Origin: Prochlorococcus sp. MIT 0604
GTDB lineage: Bacteria; Cyanobacteriota; Cyanobacteriia; PCC-6307; Cyanobiaceae
Assembly (NCBI RefSeq): GCF_000757845.1
Contig: NZ_CP007753.1
Location: 496,001-560,000, forward strand
DNA length: 64,000 nt
Reading direction: 5' to 3'
The notes under the pieces are model-generated. The model did not search any database, was not told the DNA's origin, and saw only the letters and a program-made list of their open reading frames with translations. Shown here one piece after another: positions 1 to 9,376 of this stretch. A program made the translations under genes and the position numbers. The first letter of the stretch is position 1; every line of letters begins with the position of its first letter.

Positions 1-30
1 CAAAGAATATTTAAATAAAATTTACTTCAA

Positions 31-723
31 CTAAAATTCAACACACTTTTGTGCTTTTATTCCTTGTTCTTTAAATGGATGTCTTATTAGTTTCATTTCT
101 GTAACTAGATCAGCGTAATTCATAATTAAATCAGATGCTCCCCTTCCAGTTAAAACAATATGATTTTTTCTATTTTTTAGGCTTTTTAAAAAAGTGATTA
201 TTTCTTCGGGTGCAAGATAACCAAGTTTTGTCGCAATATTAATTTCATCAAGAATGATAAGTTTATAAGATTCGTTTTGTATATATTTTTTGGCTAGTTG
301 CCACGCCTCTTGAACTAATTTTTCATCTCTTATTCTGTCTTGTGTTTCCCAAGTAAATCCCTCTCCTAATGAATGCCAAGATATGTTTGAAGACAAGTTT
401 TTAAGTGCTTTTTCTTCTCCAGTGTTCCAGCCTCCTTTGATAAATTGAATTATTGCTACTTTATAGCCATGCCCAATCGTCCTTAAAGCCATCCCTAAAG
501 ATGCAGTTGTCTTGCCCTTACCATTTCCTGTAAAAACAATAAGTAATCCTTTCTTTGTTTTTCTAATTTGTAGTCTTTCGGCTTGAATATCTTTTCTTTT
601 CTGCATTCTTTTTTTATATGAGCTCTCATCGCTATCCGGTGATAATTTACCTCCCATTCCAAGTTTATTTGCTTGATTATCGAGGTTAAATATTTTCTCT
701 GAAGATGAAGGTTTTTCTTGCAT
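31..723 (-). CDS. cobO: cob(I)yrinic acid a,c-diamide adenosyltransferase
   Basis: This enzyme transfers the adenosyl group of ATP to the cobalt of a corrinoid, a late step of adenosylcobalamin synthesis in the cytoplasm. The P-loop GNGKGKTT is at residues 66-73 and the DEIN Walker-B-like motif is near residue 158, both typical of the CobO/BtuR family. Residues 1-55 are a charged extension longer than in many bacterial CobO proteins. It lies downstream of, and on the same strand as, the recombinase gene, about 35 bp away. The assignment is firm from the P-loop fold and length (230 aa). Confidence 0.95.
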   Translation of the reverse strand: MQEKPSSSEKIFNLDNQANKLGMGGKLSPDSDESSYKKRMQKRKDIQAERLQIRKTKKGLLIVFTGNGKGKTTASLGMALRTIGHGYKVAIIQFIKGGWNTGEEKALKNLSSNISWHSLGEGFTWETQDRIRDEKLVQEAWQLAKKYIQNESYKLIILDEINIATKLGYLAPEEIITFLKSLKNRKNHIVLTGRGASDLIMNYADLVTEMKLIRHPFKEQGIKAQKCVEF

Positions 724-757
724 ATGACCCTTATTTTTATTTAGTTATTATAAATCT

Positions 758-1927
758 TTAAATATTTTTAACTCTTTTAACTTTTAAAAGTGCATTATTT
801 ACTGCTTGTTGTTGATCTCTTTTAGTAATCCAGTGGTGATAAGTTTGAGTATGTAAACTAACCGAATGTCCCATCATTCTGGCAGCCACAGTATCAGGTA
901 AATCATAAAAAATTGTTCTTACTGCCCAAGCATGTCTTAGATCATAAGGTTTTATTTGTAAAGAGTAACGCTTAAACTGGTCTGTAATTTTTTTTCCAAT
1001 ATTCTGTAAGGTTGTTATTTTAAGGTCTCTATTAATATTTGGTAGAAGTTCTGGATTTTCACCCAGTTTTGACAATTCGAACTTTTCCACCCATTCAGGA
1101 TGAAATGGCCAGACTTGATGTTCCCCAGTTTTAGTCGTAGGCAAAACTCTTATAATTTTGTCCCCAAAATTAGAAAGAGAACTTAAATCACAAAAAAATA
1201 CTTCATGATTCCTTAATCCATATGTAGCCATCAGACCAAAAACAAATTTCCAAGACTTGTTTGGGATCGTTTCCCACAGTTTCTCAATTAATTCGTCTTT
1301 AGGTAGATCCCTAAATCCTGCTTTGTTCAGACCATATCCTCTGGCATTTAGTTTCCAATCTTCTGGTAGTTTAATGTCCAAAAATCTAGCCAAAACACTT
1401 AACGAAGTAGCGCATTGTTTTCTACTTCTGGTACCTTCCTTATAACTTTCAAGTGTTTTTTGAAATATTTTTTCTAAAGCTGCATTTTCATAGTCACTGT
1501 AAATATTTAGGATTCTTTTCATATATGGTTTGTAAGAACTTCTCCAAGTAGTTTTTCTAGTGCTGGTTCGAAAATCACTTTTATTTTCTTTAAAAAAAAA
1601 TTCCTCAAATTGATTTAATCTTTTTGGGAATTCAAAACCATCTTTTATTTCCTTTTTATATGGTTTGCCTATCCAATTAATCCAATCAAATTGATTCAAT
1701 TCCAATTGCAAATTGATTAATTGTAATTTTTTTTTGGCCTCCTCTAATCCAGAAATATCAGCTTTTAAACCAAGAGATATTCTTTGAATTTTAAAGTTAT
1801 TGTTATCTTCTTTGGAGGGTAGTGAACCACGAATATTTAATTTCTCTCCTCTTTTCTCAATTTTAAGCTTGCTGCCTTGAGTAGCAAATTTATCATTGAC
1901 ATTATTAATTTCCTGAATTATGTTCAT
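758..1927 (-). CDS. tyrosine recombinase / phage-integrase family protein
   Basis: This 389-residue protein carries the catalytic residues of the tyrosine recombinases: Arg239 in GLRNHEV, the Arg331-His332...Arg337 block (LRHAWAVR), the GH at 353-354 and the nucleophile-position Tyr363 (TYHHW). The set is complete, so it is probably active. The N-terminal 200 residues look like an Arm-binding/SAM-like region. No excisionase, phage structural gene, tRNA or att duplication is visible beside it; neighbours are cobO (same strand) and hemH (divergent). Its base composition matches its surroundings. It may be a resident, domesticated recombinase rather than part of a mobile element; the substrate site is unknown. 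Confidence 0.9.
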   Translation of the reverse strand: MNIIQEINNVNDKFATQGSKLKIEKRGEKLNIRGSLPSKEDNNNFKIQRISLGLKADISGLEEAKKKLQLINLQLELNQFDWINWIGKPYKKEIKDGFEFPKRLNQFEEFFFKENKSDFRTSTRKTTWRSSYKPYMKRILNIYSDYENAALEKIFQKTLESYKEGTRSRKQCATSLSVLARFLDIKLPEDWKLNARGYGLNKAGFRDLPKDELIEKLWETIPNKSWKFVFGLMATYGLRNHEVFFCDLSSLSNFGDKIIRVLPTTKTGEHQVWPFHPEWVEKFELSKLGENPELLPNINRDLKITTLQNIGKKITDQFKRYSLQIKPYDLRHAWAVRTIFYDLPDTVAARMMGHSVSLHTQTYHHWITKRDQQQAVNNALLKVKRVKNI

Positions 1928-1992
1928 TTACTTATATAATTGACCATATAATGACGTTTTTAATGTTGATTTTCAATCTCCATAAACTTTAA

Positions 1993-3168
1993 ATGGATAA
2001 AATAGGCGTCTTACTAATGAATTTAGGAGGGCCTGAACGCATTACTGATGTTGGCCCATTCTTATACAATCTTTTTTCTGATCCAGAAATTATCAGGACC
2101 CCTTTCCCTGTTTTTCAAAAGCCTCTAGCTTGGTTAATTAGCACGCTTAGGAGTACTACTTCACAACAAGCTTACCTTTCCATAGGCGGAGGTTCACCTA
2201 TCAGAAGGATAACTGAACAACAAGCAAGAGAATTACAATCTAAATTAAGGAACAAAGGGTTTAATGCCACTACCTACATCGCCATGAGGTATTGGCATCC
2301 TTTTACCGAATCAGCAATTGCTGATATGAAAGCTGATGGCATAGATCAAGTTGTTGTAATACCCTTGTATCCACATTTTTCAATAAGTACTAGTGGTTCG
2401 AGCTTTAGAGAATTAAAAAAATTGCGAGATTCTGATGATGAATTTAAGAAGGTTCCAATGAGATGTGTAAGGAGTTGGTTCAGTCAATCAGGATATTTAA
2501 AGTCTATGGTTGAATTAATTTCTGAACAAATTTCACTTTGTGAATCACCTTCAAAAGCCCATATATTTTTCACTGCTCATGGAGTCCCTAAGAGTTACGT
2601 AGAGGAAGCTGGAGACCCTTACAAACAACAAATTGAAGATTGTTCTTTATTAATAATTAATGAGTTGGAAAAATGTTTAGGACATAGTAACCCTCATACA
2701 CTTTCTTACCAGAGTAGAGTTGGTCCTGTTGAATGGTTGAAGCCTTATACAGAAGAGGTTTTAGCTGATCTTGGAAGGTCAAATGTTAATGATTTAGTTG
2801 TGGTTCCTATAAGTTTCGTTGGAGAGCATATCGAAACGTTGCAAGAAATTGATATTGAATACAAAGAAATTGCTGAAAAGGCTGGTATTAAAAATTTTCG
2901 GAGAGTTAAGGCTTTAAATACTCATCCTACTTTTATTGAAGGTCTTAGTGATTTAGTTATTTCCTGTTTGGAAGGGCCTCTAGTTAATATAGAGGAGGCT
3001 TCACAGTTGCCTGAAAAAGTTAAACTTTATCCTCAGGAGAAGTGGCAATGGGGTTGGAATAATAGTTCAGAGGTTTGGAACGGAAGGGTTGCCATGATTA
3101 TTTTTCTTGTTCTTTTTATTGAACTTATTTCAGGCTCTGGACCTCTACATAAATTAGGCATCTTATAA
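1993..3168 (+). CDS. hemH: ferrochelatase with C-terminal chlorophyll-binding (Hlip-like) tail
   Basis: Ferrochelatase inserts Fe(II) into protoporphyrin IX, the last step of protoheme synthesis. The N-terminal LMNLGGP, the central FTAHGVP and the [14 protein letters not shown] segments are conserved family motifs around the active-site His and Glu. After the catalytic domain (to about residue 325) there is a linker and one transmembrane helix carrying EVWNGRVAM at 360-368, the ExxxxR chlorophyll-binding signature of the CAB/Hlip family. That tail is characteristic of cyanobacterial and plastid ferrochelatases and suggests thylakoid association and pigment sensing. It is divergent from the recombinase gene with a 65-bp spacer. 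Confidence 0.97.
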   Translation: MDKIGVLLMNLGGPERITDVGPFLYNLFSDPEIIRTPFPVFQKPLAWLISTLRSTTSQQAYLSIGGGSPIRRITEQQARELQSKLRNKGFNATTYIAMRYWHPFTESAIADMKADGIDQVVVIPLYPHFSISTSGSSFRELKKLRDSDDEFKKVPMRCVRSWFSQSGYLKSMVELISEQISLCESPSKAHIFFTAHGVPKSYVEEAGDPYKQQIEDCSLLIINELEKCLGHSNPHTLSYQSRVGPVEWLKPYTEEVLADLGRSNVNDLVVVPISFVGEHIETLQEIDIEYKEIAEKAGIKNFRRVKALNTHPTFIEGLSDLVISCLEGPLVNIEEASQLPEKVKLYPQEKWQWGWNNSSEVWNGRVAMIIFLVLFIELISGSGPLHKLGIL

Positions 3169-3305
3169 AGAAAAATTGATATTAATTTGAAATTTTTTAA
3201 ATTTATTAAAAGATTTTTTTGAATACATTTCTGACATTACATTTCTAAATGAGGCAAAAGTATTTAATTGAGATTAATATTTATAGTAAATATTGAATTT
3301 CTTTA

Positions 3306-5069
3306 GTGACCCTTACTTCGAGATCCTTTTCAAAGGGTAGTTCAAAACATGAAAATCCAGTTTGGATAACTGGTGCAGATGCACTAATGGATTCTTTAAA
3401 AATTCATGGAGTAAAAGTTATATTTGGATATCCTGGGGGAGCCATACTACCAATATATGATGCTGTTCATAAGGCAGAACAAGATGGTTGGTTAAAGCAC
3501 TATATGGTTAGGCATGAACAAGGAGGTTCACATGCGGCTGATGGATATGCAAGATCTACTGGTGAAGTAGGAGTATGTTTTGGAACCTCAGGCCCAGGTG
3601 CAACAAATTTGGTTACTGGAATTGCCACTGCGCAAATGGATTCAGTCCCTCTAGTTGTAGTTACAGGTCAAGTCCCAAGACCTGCTATTGGGACAGACGC
3701 TTTTCAAGAAACTGATATTTTTGGCATAACTCTTCCAATAGTGAAACATTCATGGGTAATAAGGGATCCTTCAGATATCGCGAAAGTAGTTTCTGAAGCA
3801 TTTTTTATAGCCTCATCTGGAAGACCTGGTCCTGTTTTAATTGATATACCCAAAGATGTAGGTCAGGAGTTCTTTAATTACCAAAGAGTTTTGCCTGGTG
3901 AGATTATTCCTAAAGGATTTAAAAGGAATGGAGAAATTAATGATTGCGATGTCAAAAAAGTAATTAAATTAGTAGAAGATTCTGAAAGACCTCTTCTATA
4001 CGTAGGAGGTGGGGCAATATCTTCAGGAGCTCATGATGAAATAAAAACTTTTGCAAAGAATTATCAAATACCAGTTACCACAACCTTAATGGGGAAAGGT
4101 GCTTTTGATGAAAAAGATAATTTATCAGTAGGGATGTTAGGAATGCATGGAACTGCTTATGCAAATTTTGCTGTTACAGAATGCGATCTTTTAATTGCTA
4201 TTGGAGCTAGATTCGATGATAGGGTGACAGGAAAATTAGATACTTTTGCACCTAATGCAAAGGTAATTCATATAGATATCGACCCCGCAGAAGTTAATAA
4301 AAATAGACGTGTAGATGTTGCAATTGTTGCTGATGTTTCAAAAGCTGTCTTGAAAATTAATGAACAATCTCTAAAAAACAAATTTACTTGTCAGACGAAA
4401 AACTGGTTAGAAAAAATTGATTTTTGGAAACATAAACACCCCTTATATGACCCGCCTAAAGAAGGAGAAATTTATCCTCAGGAAGTTCTTTTAAAAGTGA
4501 GGGAACTTTCACCAGAAGCTTATATAACTACAGATGTAGGACAACATCAGATGTGGGCTGCTCAATATCTTAGGAATTCTCCAAGAAAATGGATTAGTAG
4601 TGCAGGCTTAGGAACTATGGGTTTTGGATTACCAGCGGCAATTGGAGTAAAAGCAGCCTTACCTAATTCAGATGTAATTTGTATTGCAGGAGATGCAAGT
4701 GTCTTAATGAATATTCAAGAATTGGGAACCTTGTCTCAATATGGTCTAAAGGTGAAATTGATTATTATCAATAATCGCTGGCAAGGGATGGTAAGACAAT
4801 GGCAGGAAAGTTTCTATGATGAAAGATATTCCTCATCTGATATGAGTTGTGGTGAACCAGATTTTGTAAAACTTGCTGAGTCTTTTGGAGTTAAAGGATA
4901 CCTAATTTCTGATAGAAAACAATTACAGAATGAATTAAAAAATGCACTTGATCATGACGGCCCTGCCTTGATTAATATCCTTGTCAGAAGGGGTGAAAAT
5001 TGTTATCCAATGGTTCCGCCTGGTAAAAGTAATGCTCAAATGGTTGGATATGTTAATTGTGAAGACTAA
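3306..5069 (+). CDS. ilvB: acetolactate synthase large (catalytic) subunit
   Basis: The enzyme condenses two pyruvates (or pyruvate and 2-oxobutyrate) in the first common step of branched-chain amino acid synthesis, using ThDP, FAD and Mg. The N-terminal [12 protein letters not shown], the [14 protein letters not shown] segment with the ThDP-activating region, and the GDASVLMN...NN ThDP/Mg motif near residues 454-482 are all present. The length (587 aa) is normal. The start is GTG. The regulatory subunit gene (ilvH) is not in this window, as is usual in cyanobacteria where the two are unlinked. A possible hairpin follows the stop codon directly. Confidence 0.97.
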   Translation: MTLTSRSFSKGSSKHENPVWITGADALMDSLKIHGVKVIFGYPGGAILPIYDAVHKAEQDGWLKHYMVRHEQGGSHAADGYARSTGEVGVCFGTSGPGATNLVTGIATAQMDSVPLVVVTGQVPRPAIGTDAFQETDIFGITLPIVKHSWVIRDPSDIAKVVSEAFFIASSGRPGPVLIDIPKDVGQEFFNYQRVLPGEIIPKGFKRNGEINDCDVKKVIKLVEDSERPLLYVGGGAISSGAHDEIKTFAKNYQIPVTTTLMGKGAFDEKDNLSVGMLGMHGTAYANFAVTECDLLIAIGARFDDRVTGKLDTFAPNAKVIHIDIDPAEVNKNRRVDVAIVADVSKAVLKINEQSLKNKFTCQTKNWLEKIDFWKHKHPLYDPPKEGEIYPQEVLLKVRELSPEAYITTDVGQHQMWAAQYLRNSPRKWISSAGLGTMGFGLPAAIGVKAALPNSDVICIAGDASVLMNIQELGTLSQYGLKVKLIIINNRWQGMVRQWQESFYDERYSSSDMSCGEPDFVKLAESFGVKGYLISDRKQLQNELKNALDHDGPALINILVRRGENCYPMVPPGKSNAQMVGYVNCED

Positions 5070-5094
5070 TTTTTAAAATTCGTCATTTTAAAAA
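5070..5094 (+). terminator. hairpin immediately after ilvB stop
   Basis: A perfect 10-bp AT inverted repeat (5070-5079 and 5085-5094, loop TCGTC) begins at the base after the ilvB stop codon. The stem is entirely A/T and is not followed by a T tract on the + strand, so it could end the 3' end of the message or merely be AT-rich chance. Confidence 0.35.
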
Positions 5095-5134
5095 ATTAAC
5101 TTTAGGATAATTTAAAAACTTAGATATTTCTGAA

Positions 5135-5485
5135 TTGAAAAAATTATCAAAAATTTTAATTTTAATCTGCTTGATTGTTCTTAATCCTGTAATAGTAAAC
5201 TCCGCCGAAATTCTTCAAATTAAAAGTTCAAATACTATTTTGGTGGGGGATCAAAATAGAAATTTAACTATTGGATTATTTTGTGTAGATGTAAATGAAA
5301 ATGATGAGATTGAAGCAACTAATCTACTTAAGAGTGAATTCCCAAGGGGGAGCAAAGTGAAAATAAAGCCTTTTGGTTTTAAAGAGAATGTTTTGTTAGC
5401 CAAAGTTTTTAATATTAAAGGTACTAAGGAGATGACGGAATTATTGGTCGCTAAAAACTTAAGTAGTGAAATTTGTCCAAGTTAA
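5135..5485 (+). CDS. small secreted protein with degenerate SNase-like fold
   Basis: This 116-residue protein begins with a clear signal peptide (MKKLSKILILICLIVLNPVIVNSA), so it is probably periplasmic or lumenal. The remainder (ILQIKSSNTILVGDQNRNLTIGLFCVD...) follows the pattern of the staphylococcal-nuclease OB fold (V-x-D-G-D-T-I... V-R-L-x-G-I-D) seen in cyanobacterial nuclease-like proteins, but the catalytic Arg/Asp/Glu residues are not apparent. It starts with TTG. The function is unknown; the fold similarity is inference from the pattern and could be wrong. Confidence 0.7.
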   Translation: MKKLSKILILICLIVLNPVIVNSAEILQIKSSNTILVGDQNRNLTIGLFCVDVNENDEIEATNLLKSEFPRGSKVKIKPFGFKENVLLAKVFNIKGTKEMTELLVAKNLSSEICPS

Positions 5486-5491
5486 TTATCT

Positions 5492-6274
5492 TTAGGAGCA
5501 AATAAGATTCCATTGTCTCGAGATTGTTTTACTCCTTCTCCAGGAATAAAATTCATTATTAAATTTGTATGTGCATATATTTGAGATGTCTATATTTGTA
5601 TGAGGGATGTTCTCATTTAAAAGTTGTCTGTAGGCAGATTTTTTTAGATCAAGTTGATTTAGGTTTTTCTCTCTGAAGTGATTTGAATCACTAAAACAAA
5701 GATCTTTTTTAGTATTAGTCAATTTGACAGTTATGTTTTTGTTTTCGGCCTTTCTATAAAATTCTTTGAGTGTCATTTTATCAACTAGATAATGTTCCTT
5801 AGAAATCGCTGGTCCTATTGCAACAAGTAAGTCATCTCTAGATGTCCCAAAAGTATCGAAAATTTTTATCAGATTTTTTATTATTTTTTTTTCTAAACCT
5901 TTTCTTCCACAATGCAAGGTTGCTACATTTCTTGTCCTTTTATCTGCAAAAAATATTGGCATGCAATCAGCCGTGTAAACCCATAAGTTTTGACTGCATT
6001 TATTGCCAACAAGACCATCTGCATCAGTCTTAGTTCCTTTTTGCGAATGAGATCCAAACACTATCAAATTACTGTGAATTTGATTGGAAACACAATTTGT
6101 AGAATTTTCATTAAAATAATTCCCTAATAATTGAAGAAATTTCTCAGAGCAAGACTTCGTGAAGTATGCATGTTTGAAATTATTTTGACTAAGAATAGGT
6201 GATAAATAATACTCAAATTTTCTGTTTTGAATATAAATTTCATCTTTTGAGAAATATATTTCTTTATAAAGAAT
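5492..6274 (-). CDS. laccase-domain (YfiH/PgeF, COG1496) protein, apparent AUU start
   Basis: This is a YfiH-family laccase-domain protein; members are reported as purine-nucleoside or peptidoglycan-editing enzymes. Family motifs are QIHSN, DADGLV, TADCMPIFF, LHCGRKG (usually HAGWRG) and the C-terminal YSWRRSKTISRQW. The first conventional start is TTG at 6067, but that would remove the conserved QIHSN and HAYFTKS blocks, which read in frame further upstream. No ATG, GTG or TTG exists in that frame between a stop codon at 6304-6306 and 6067. The best start is ATT at 6272-6274, preceded by AGGAG (6283-6287) at ideal spacing, giving 260 aa, the normal family length. The W-to-R change in the HAGWRG motif is unusual. 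Confidence 0.8.
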   Translation of the reverse strand: MLYKEIYFSKDEIYIQNRKFEYYLSPILSQNNFKHAYFTKSCSEKFLQLLGNYFNENSTNCVSNQIHSNLIVFGSHSQKGTKTDADGLVGNKCSQNLWVYTADCMPIFFADKRTRNVATLHCGRKGLEKKIIKNLIKIFDTFGTSRDDLLVAIGPAISKEHYLVDKMTLKEFYRKAENKNITVKLTNTKKDLCFSDSNHFREKNLNQLDLKKSAYRQLLNENIPHTNIDISNICTYKFNNEFYSWRRSKTISRQWNLICS

Positions 6275-6282
6275 AGTTCTTG

Positions 6283-6287
6283 CTCCT
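6283..6287 (-). promoter_or_regulatory. Shine-Dalgarno AGGAG supporting an AUU start
   Basis: AGGAG lies eight bases before the ATT codon at 6274-6272 on the minus strand. It decides the start of the laccase-domain gene because no conventional start codon is available upstream of its conserved N-terminal region. Confidence 0.6.
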
Positions 6288-6296
6288 AAAGCGAAT

Positions 6297-7202
6297 TTAT
6301 GAAATTAATTCAATATCTCTCAAGATCCAGAATCCTGCAAATTTTTCGATATATGGCGTTGACTGTATGGAAATAAATTGATAACCAAAAGAATTTTCTT
6401 TATTGTCTAAAAACTTTGTATTCAAAATATTTGCATCTTTTTCTGGTAAATCAGTAACCAGCCACTTATCATCTTCTGAAGCTTCAAGTATGAGTTGGTT
6501 CTTATTTACGACTAATTTAATAGGTTCTAAACAACTAAACCATGCAGACAGTGCCAAAGATCTATCTTTGCTAAAAAGTCTTAATCCTGGAACCAAGTAA
6601 TTATCATCTAAATCTTGCTGAATTGGGAAAATATCTCCAAATTCCATAGGCCAATTTTCTGCTGATTTTAGTTCGCCAATTGATATTTCAGAGATAGTTA
6701 AAGCATCACCCCTTACTGCTTCTGGTAGAGGTGTAGGAGGGTTTTCCATTTTAGAAGTAAAAGTAGGAGCTAATACACCTCTTACATAACCTTTTTCCTT
6801 TGGATAAATCTCTTTTTCAAGAAATTCGATTCTATCTAATAAATCGTAAGTTCTCCTACTTACAATAGCCTCAATACTTAAGGCCTCCAGAGATTTCCTA
6901 ATAATCGATTTCATTGACGACCTCCAGAATCGAACTATAGAAGGTTTCTCCCACCCTTGTTTTTTTGCTTCACTTATTGCTTCATGTAGAGCCTTTGTGA
7001 GCCACACTGAATTAACTTCATTAGCAGGGCACTTTTTATTCCAAAGAAAAATATCTTCTGTCTTATGACTTTTAGTAGAGCAAATAATTAATTCCCACCT
7101 TTTTTTTCCATTTGATTCAATAATTGGTCTTGAGTAAAAGTCTAATTCCCAATCTGAAATTTTTAATTTAAGACTTGTCTCCTTTTTTTTATTAATGTTC
7201 AT
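6297..7202 (-). CDS. Tab2/Atab2 family RNA-binding protein (DUF1092)
   Basis: The 301-residue protein begins with a WELDFYSRPI...KRWELIIC segment that is diagnostic of the Tab2/Atab2 family. In chloroplasts these proteins are required for translation of psaB and other photosystem mRNAs; the cyanobacterial role is inferred to be similar. No membrane segment or signal peptide is present. The start overlaps the stop of the upstream S1-like gene by four bases (ATGA type), so the two RNA-binding proteins are translationally coupled. Its stop is 22 bp before the AUU codon proposed for the next gene. Confidence 0.9.
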   Translation of the reverse strand: MNINKKKETSLKLKISDWELDFYSRPIIESNGKKRWELIICSTKSHKTEDIFLWNKKCPANEVNSVWLTKALHEAISEAKKQGWEKPSIVRFWRSSMKSIIRKSLEALSIEAIVSRRTYDLLDRIEFLEKEIYPKEKGYVRGVLAPTFTSKMENPPTPLPEAVRGDALTISEISIGELKSAENWPMEFGDIFPIQQDLDDNYLVPGLRLFSKDRSLALSAWFSCLEPIKLVVNKNQLILEASEDDKWLVTDLPEKDANILNTKFLDNKENSFGYQFISIQSTPYIEKFAGFWILRDIELIS

Positions 7203-8404
7203 TTATCTTGTTCTTTTTTATCGAAGAGTGCTTTAGTTTTTAGTGCTCTATCTGTGGCTTCTTGCATAACCTTTTGCTTATCAATAATTAATTCTCCCGC
7301 AGAGTTTTCTAGGAGTGCTGTATTGAGACCAATACGACCTTTCTCGAGGTCTATTTCAGATATTAAAGCTTTTATCATTTCCCCTTCTCTAAAAACTTCT
7401 CTTAAAGAACGAATAGATCCATTTGTTAGTGAGGATTGATGAAGAAGTCCACTAGCTCCTCCTAAATCTATAAAGAAGCCATATGGTTTTACTGCTAAAA
7501 CTTCTCCTTCAATTAATTGACCTAATTCTAAACTTGTAAGTTTAGAGACTAATGATGCTTTCTTTTCAGAGAGAACTAATTTTCTTGATTCTGGATTCAC
7601 CTCAAGAAAAGCTACTTTTAGAGTTTTGCCAACAAAAGATTGATAATCTTGACCATCTTCAAGTTGGGATCTTGGGATGAATCCTCTTAATCCATCTACA
7701 TCACAAGTAAGCCCACCCCTGTTAAATCCATTAACTAAAACGTTAATTAATTCTCCATTTTTTGCAGAACTTGATACTTTCTCCCAACTTTGCCTGAGAA
7801 TTAATGCCCGAGCGCTAACTGTTACCATCCCATCAGCATTTTGTTCTTTGATAACCAAGACTTCCATTTCAAGGCCTATAGAAAACTTTTCTTTAAAGTT
7901 AGTGATGACACCCAAACCACATTCTTTTTTGGGCATATAACCAGGTGCTTTTCCGCCAATGTCAACATATAGCCCATCACTTTCGATTGCTATAACCTTA
8001 CCTGAAATTGTTTCTCCTGTAGCCCCAATTGGCTCATTTGCATTTAAAGCCTCCAAAAAAGCACTTTCACCAAAATCGAATTCATCAACTGTTCTTTCTA
8101 GTTGAAAATCGGTGTTTTGCTCAGAAAAATTAGGGGGTCTATTTAAGTCTTGTTGAGTTATATTTTGTTGAGAAATATCAAAATCCTTCGTGTTTTCATT
8201 ATTATCCTCAATTCTTTTTACTGAATCATTTTTAATGATTTGCGGTTTGATTGGGATATCTTCTTTTTTAATTTCTTCTTGCGAATTGGTTTGATCATTA
8301 TCTATTTTTTGAGTATCTTTCTTGCTTATGTGAAGTACCTGAAGAGGTTTTTTATTGCCCTTTGGTTGGATATTATCTTGGGCATTTTTATTACTGACTC
8401 CCAT
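7199..8404 (-). CDS. ribosomal protein S1 homolog with Asn/Gln-rich N-terminus
   Basis: Three S1 RNA-binding domains can be placed at roughly residues 127-196, 212-277 and 292-360 (for example GETISGKVIAIESDGLYVDIGGKAPGYMP and GQLIEGEVLAVKPYGFFIDLGGASGLLH). The first 110 residues are low-complexity and rich in Lys, Asn, Gln and Asp. The product is 401 aa, shorter than a six-domain S1 and like the second S1 homolog of marine picocyanobacteria (sometimes annotated rps1b/Nbp1). It probably binds mRNA or ribosomes in the cytoplasm. It overlaps the Tab2-like gene, which suggests a joint role in translation. Confidence 0.92.
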   Translation of the reverse strand: MGVSNKNAQDNIQPKGNKKPLQVLHISKKDTQKIDNDQTNSQEEIKKEDIPIKPQIIKNDSVKRIEDNNENTKDFDISQQNITQQDLNRPPNFSEQNTDFQLERTVDEFDFGESAFLEALNANEPIGATGETISGKVIAIESDGLYVDIGGKAPGYMPKKECGLGVITNFKEKFSIGLEMEVLVIKEQNADGMVTVSARALILRQSWEKVSSSAKNGELINVLVNGFNRGGLTCDVDGLRGFIPRSQLEDGQDYQSFVGKTLKVAFLEVNPESRKLVLSEKKASLVSKLTSLELGQLIEGEVLAVKPYGFFIDLGGASGLLHQSSLTNGSIRSLREVFREGEMIKALISEIDLEKGRIGLNTALLENSAGELIIDKQKVMQEATDRALKTKALFDKKEQDK

Positions 8405-8470
8405 TGTAGGTAAAATAAGAATAATTAATTATTAACATACTCTAAATCTTAGTACTCAAAATTAAAATTA

Positions 8471-9265
8471 ATGAACTTTGAATCAATACCTAATAAATTT
8501 GAATATTTAAATTGGCAAGAAATTGAAATTTTTGCAAAAGATAAAAGATCAACAGTGATTTGGCCATTCGGCGCTGTTGAGCAACATGGGCCTCATTTGC
8601 CTCTTGCTACAGATAGTATTTTTGTTGATGAAATTATTAGCGAAGTTTTTAAATTAATCTCTCACGATATTCCATTAAAAAAACTTCCAACACAATATAT
8701 TGGGTTTTCTCCCGAGCATAAGGGGTTTGCCGGAACAATTTCACTTTCCTCAAGTCTAATAACCTCAATGATTAAGGAAGTCGGAGTTCAATTATCTGAA
8801 ATGGGTTTTAAAAGATTAATATTGATTAATGGACATGGAGGTCAAATCTCACTTATAAATACAGCGGCAAGAGAACTAAGGAGTGTAGCACCTGAAATGG
8901 CAGTTTTCCCATGTTTCTTGTGGAGTGGTGTAAGTGGATTAAGTGAATTGTTATCAAAGAGTGAGATTGAGGATGGGCTTCATGCTTCTTTAGCTGAAAC
9001 AAGTTTGATGCTTGCTTTAAAACCAGAATTAGTAGGTGATGAACGTCCAAATGAGGGTAATAAAGTAGAGATCCCTGAAGGTTGGAGTCTTGAGGGCAAT
9101 GCGCCAACTGCTTGGCTTACTGACGACTTAAGTAAATCAGGTGTTATAGGAGATAGTAGAGGAGCAAATGAGTCTTTAGGGAAAAAATTAAAGGAATTAT
9201 TGATTAATCATTGGTTTAAATTGATTATGAATCTGATGCAATCAGATTGGCCAAACAATTCTTGA
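8471..9265 (+). CDS. creatininase family protein
   Basis: The metal-binding pattern of the creatininase/creatinine amidohydrolase superfamily is clear: IWPFGAVEQHGPHLPLATDS near residue 32-51 supplies Glu, His and Asp ligands, and INGHGGQ near residue 120 is the second motif; the Glu of the HASLAETSLML segment is the last ligand. Family members include creatininase, MftE-like peptidases and formamide hydrolases, so the substrate cannot be named. The length (264 aa) is normal. It lies upstream of the alkane genes but is separated from them by a likely promoter, so it need not share their function. Confidence 0.93.
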   Translation: MNFESIPNKFEYLNWQEIEIFAKDKRSTVIWPFGAVEQHGPHLPLATDSIFVDEIISEVFKLISHDIPLKKLPTQYIGFSPEHKGFAGTISLSSSLITSMIKEVGVQLSEMGFKRLILINGHGGQISLINTAARELRSVAPEMAVFPCFLWSGVSGLSELLSKSEIEDGLHASLAETSLMLALKPELVGDERPNEGNKVEIPEGWSLEGNAPTAWLTDDLSKSGVIGDSRGANESLGKKLKELLINHWFKLIMNLMQSDWPNNS

Positions 9266-9331
9266 ATAAGTTTAAGTAAAAAATGTGACTTAACAATTGA
9301 AACTATTTTCATGATATTAAAATAAACTCTC

Positions 9332-9337
9332 TATAAT
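9332..9337 (+). promoter_or_regulatory. consensus -10 element upstream of ado
   Basis: A perfect TATAAT sits 40 bp before the preferred ado start codon, which would give a leader of about 33 nt. No good -35 hexamer is visible at the expected spacing. Confidence 0.5.
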
Positions 9338-9376
9338 CGTGTAATATTCATGCATAATGAGCTAAAGATTACTGAC

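Noticed and set aside
9350-9376. Nine-residue N-terminal extension of ado
   Set aside because: It would start six bases after the expected transcription start from TATAAT at 9332 and would shift the di-iron ligand numbering.
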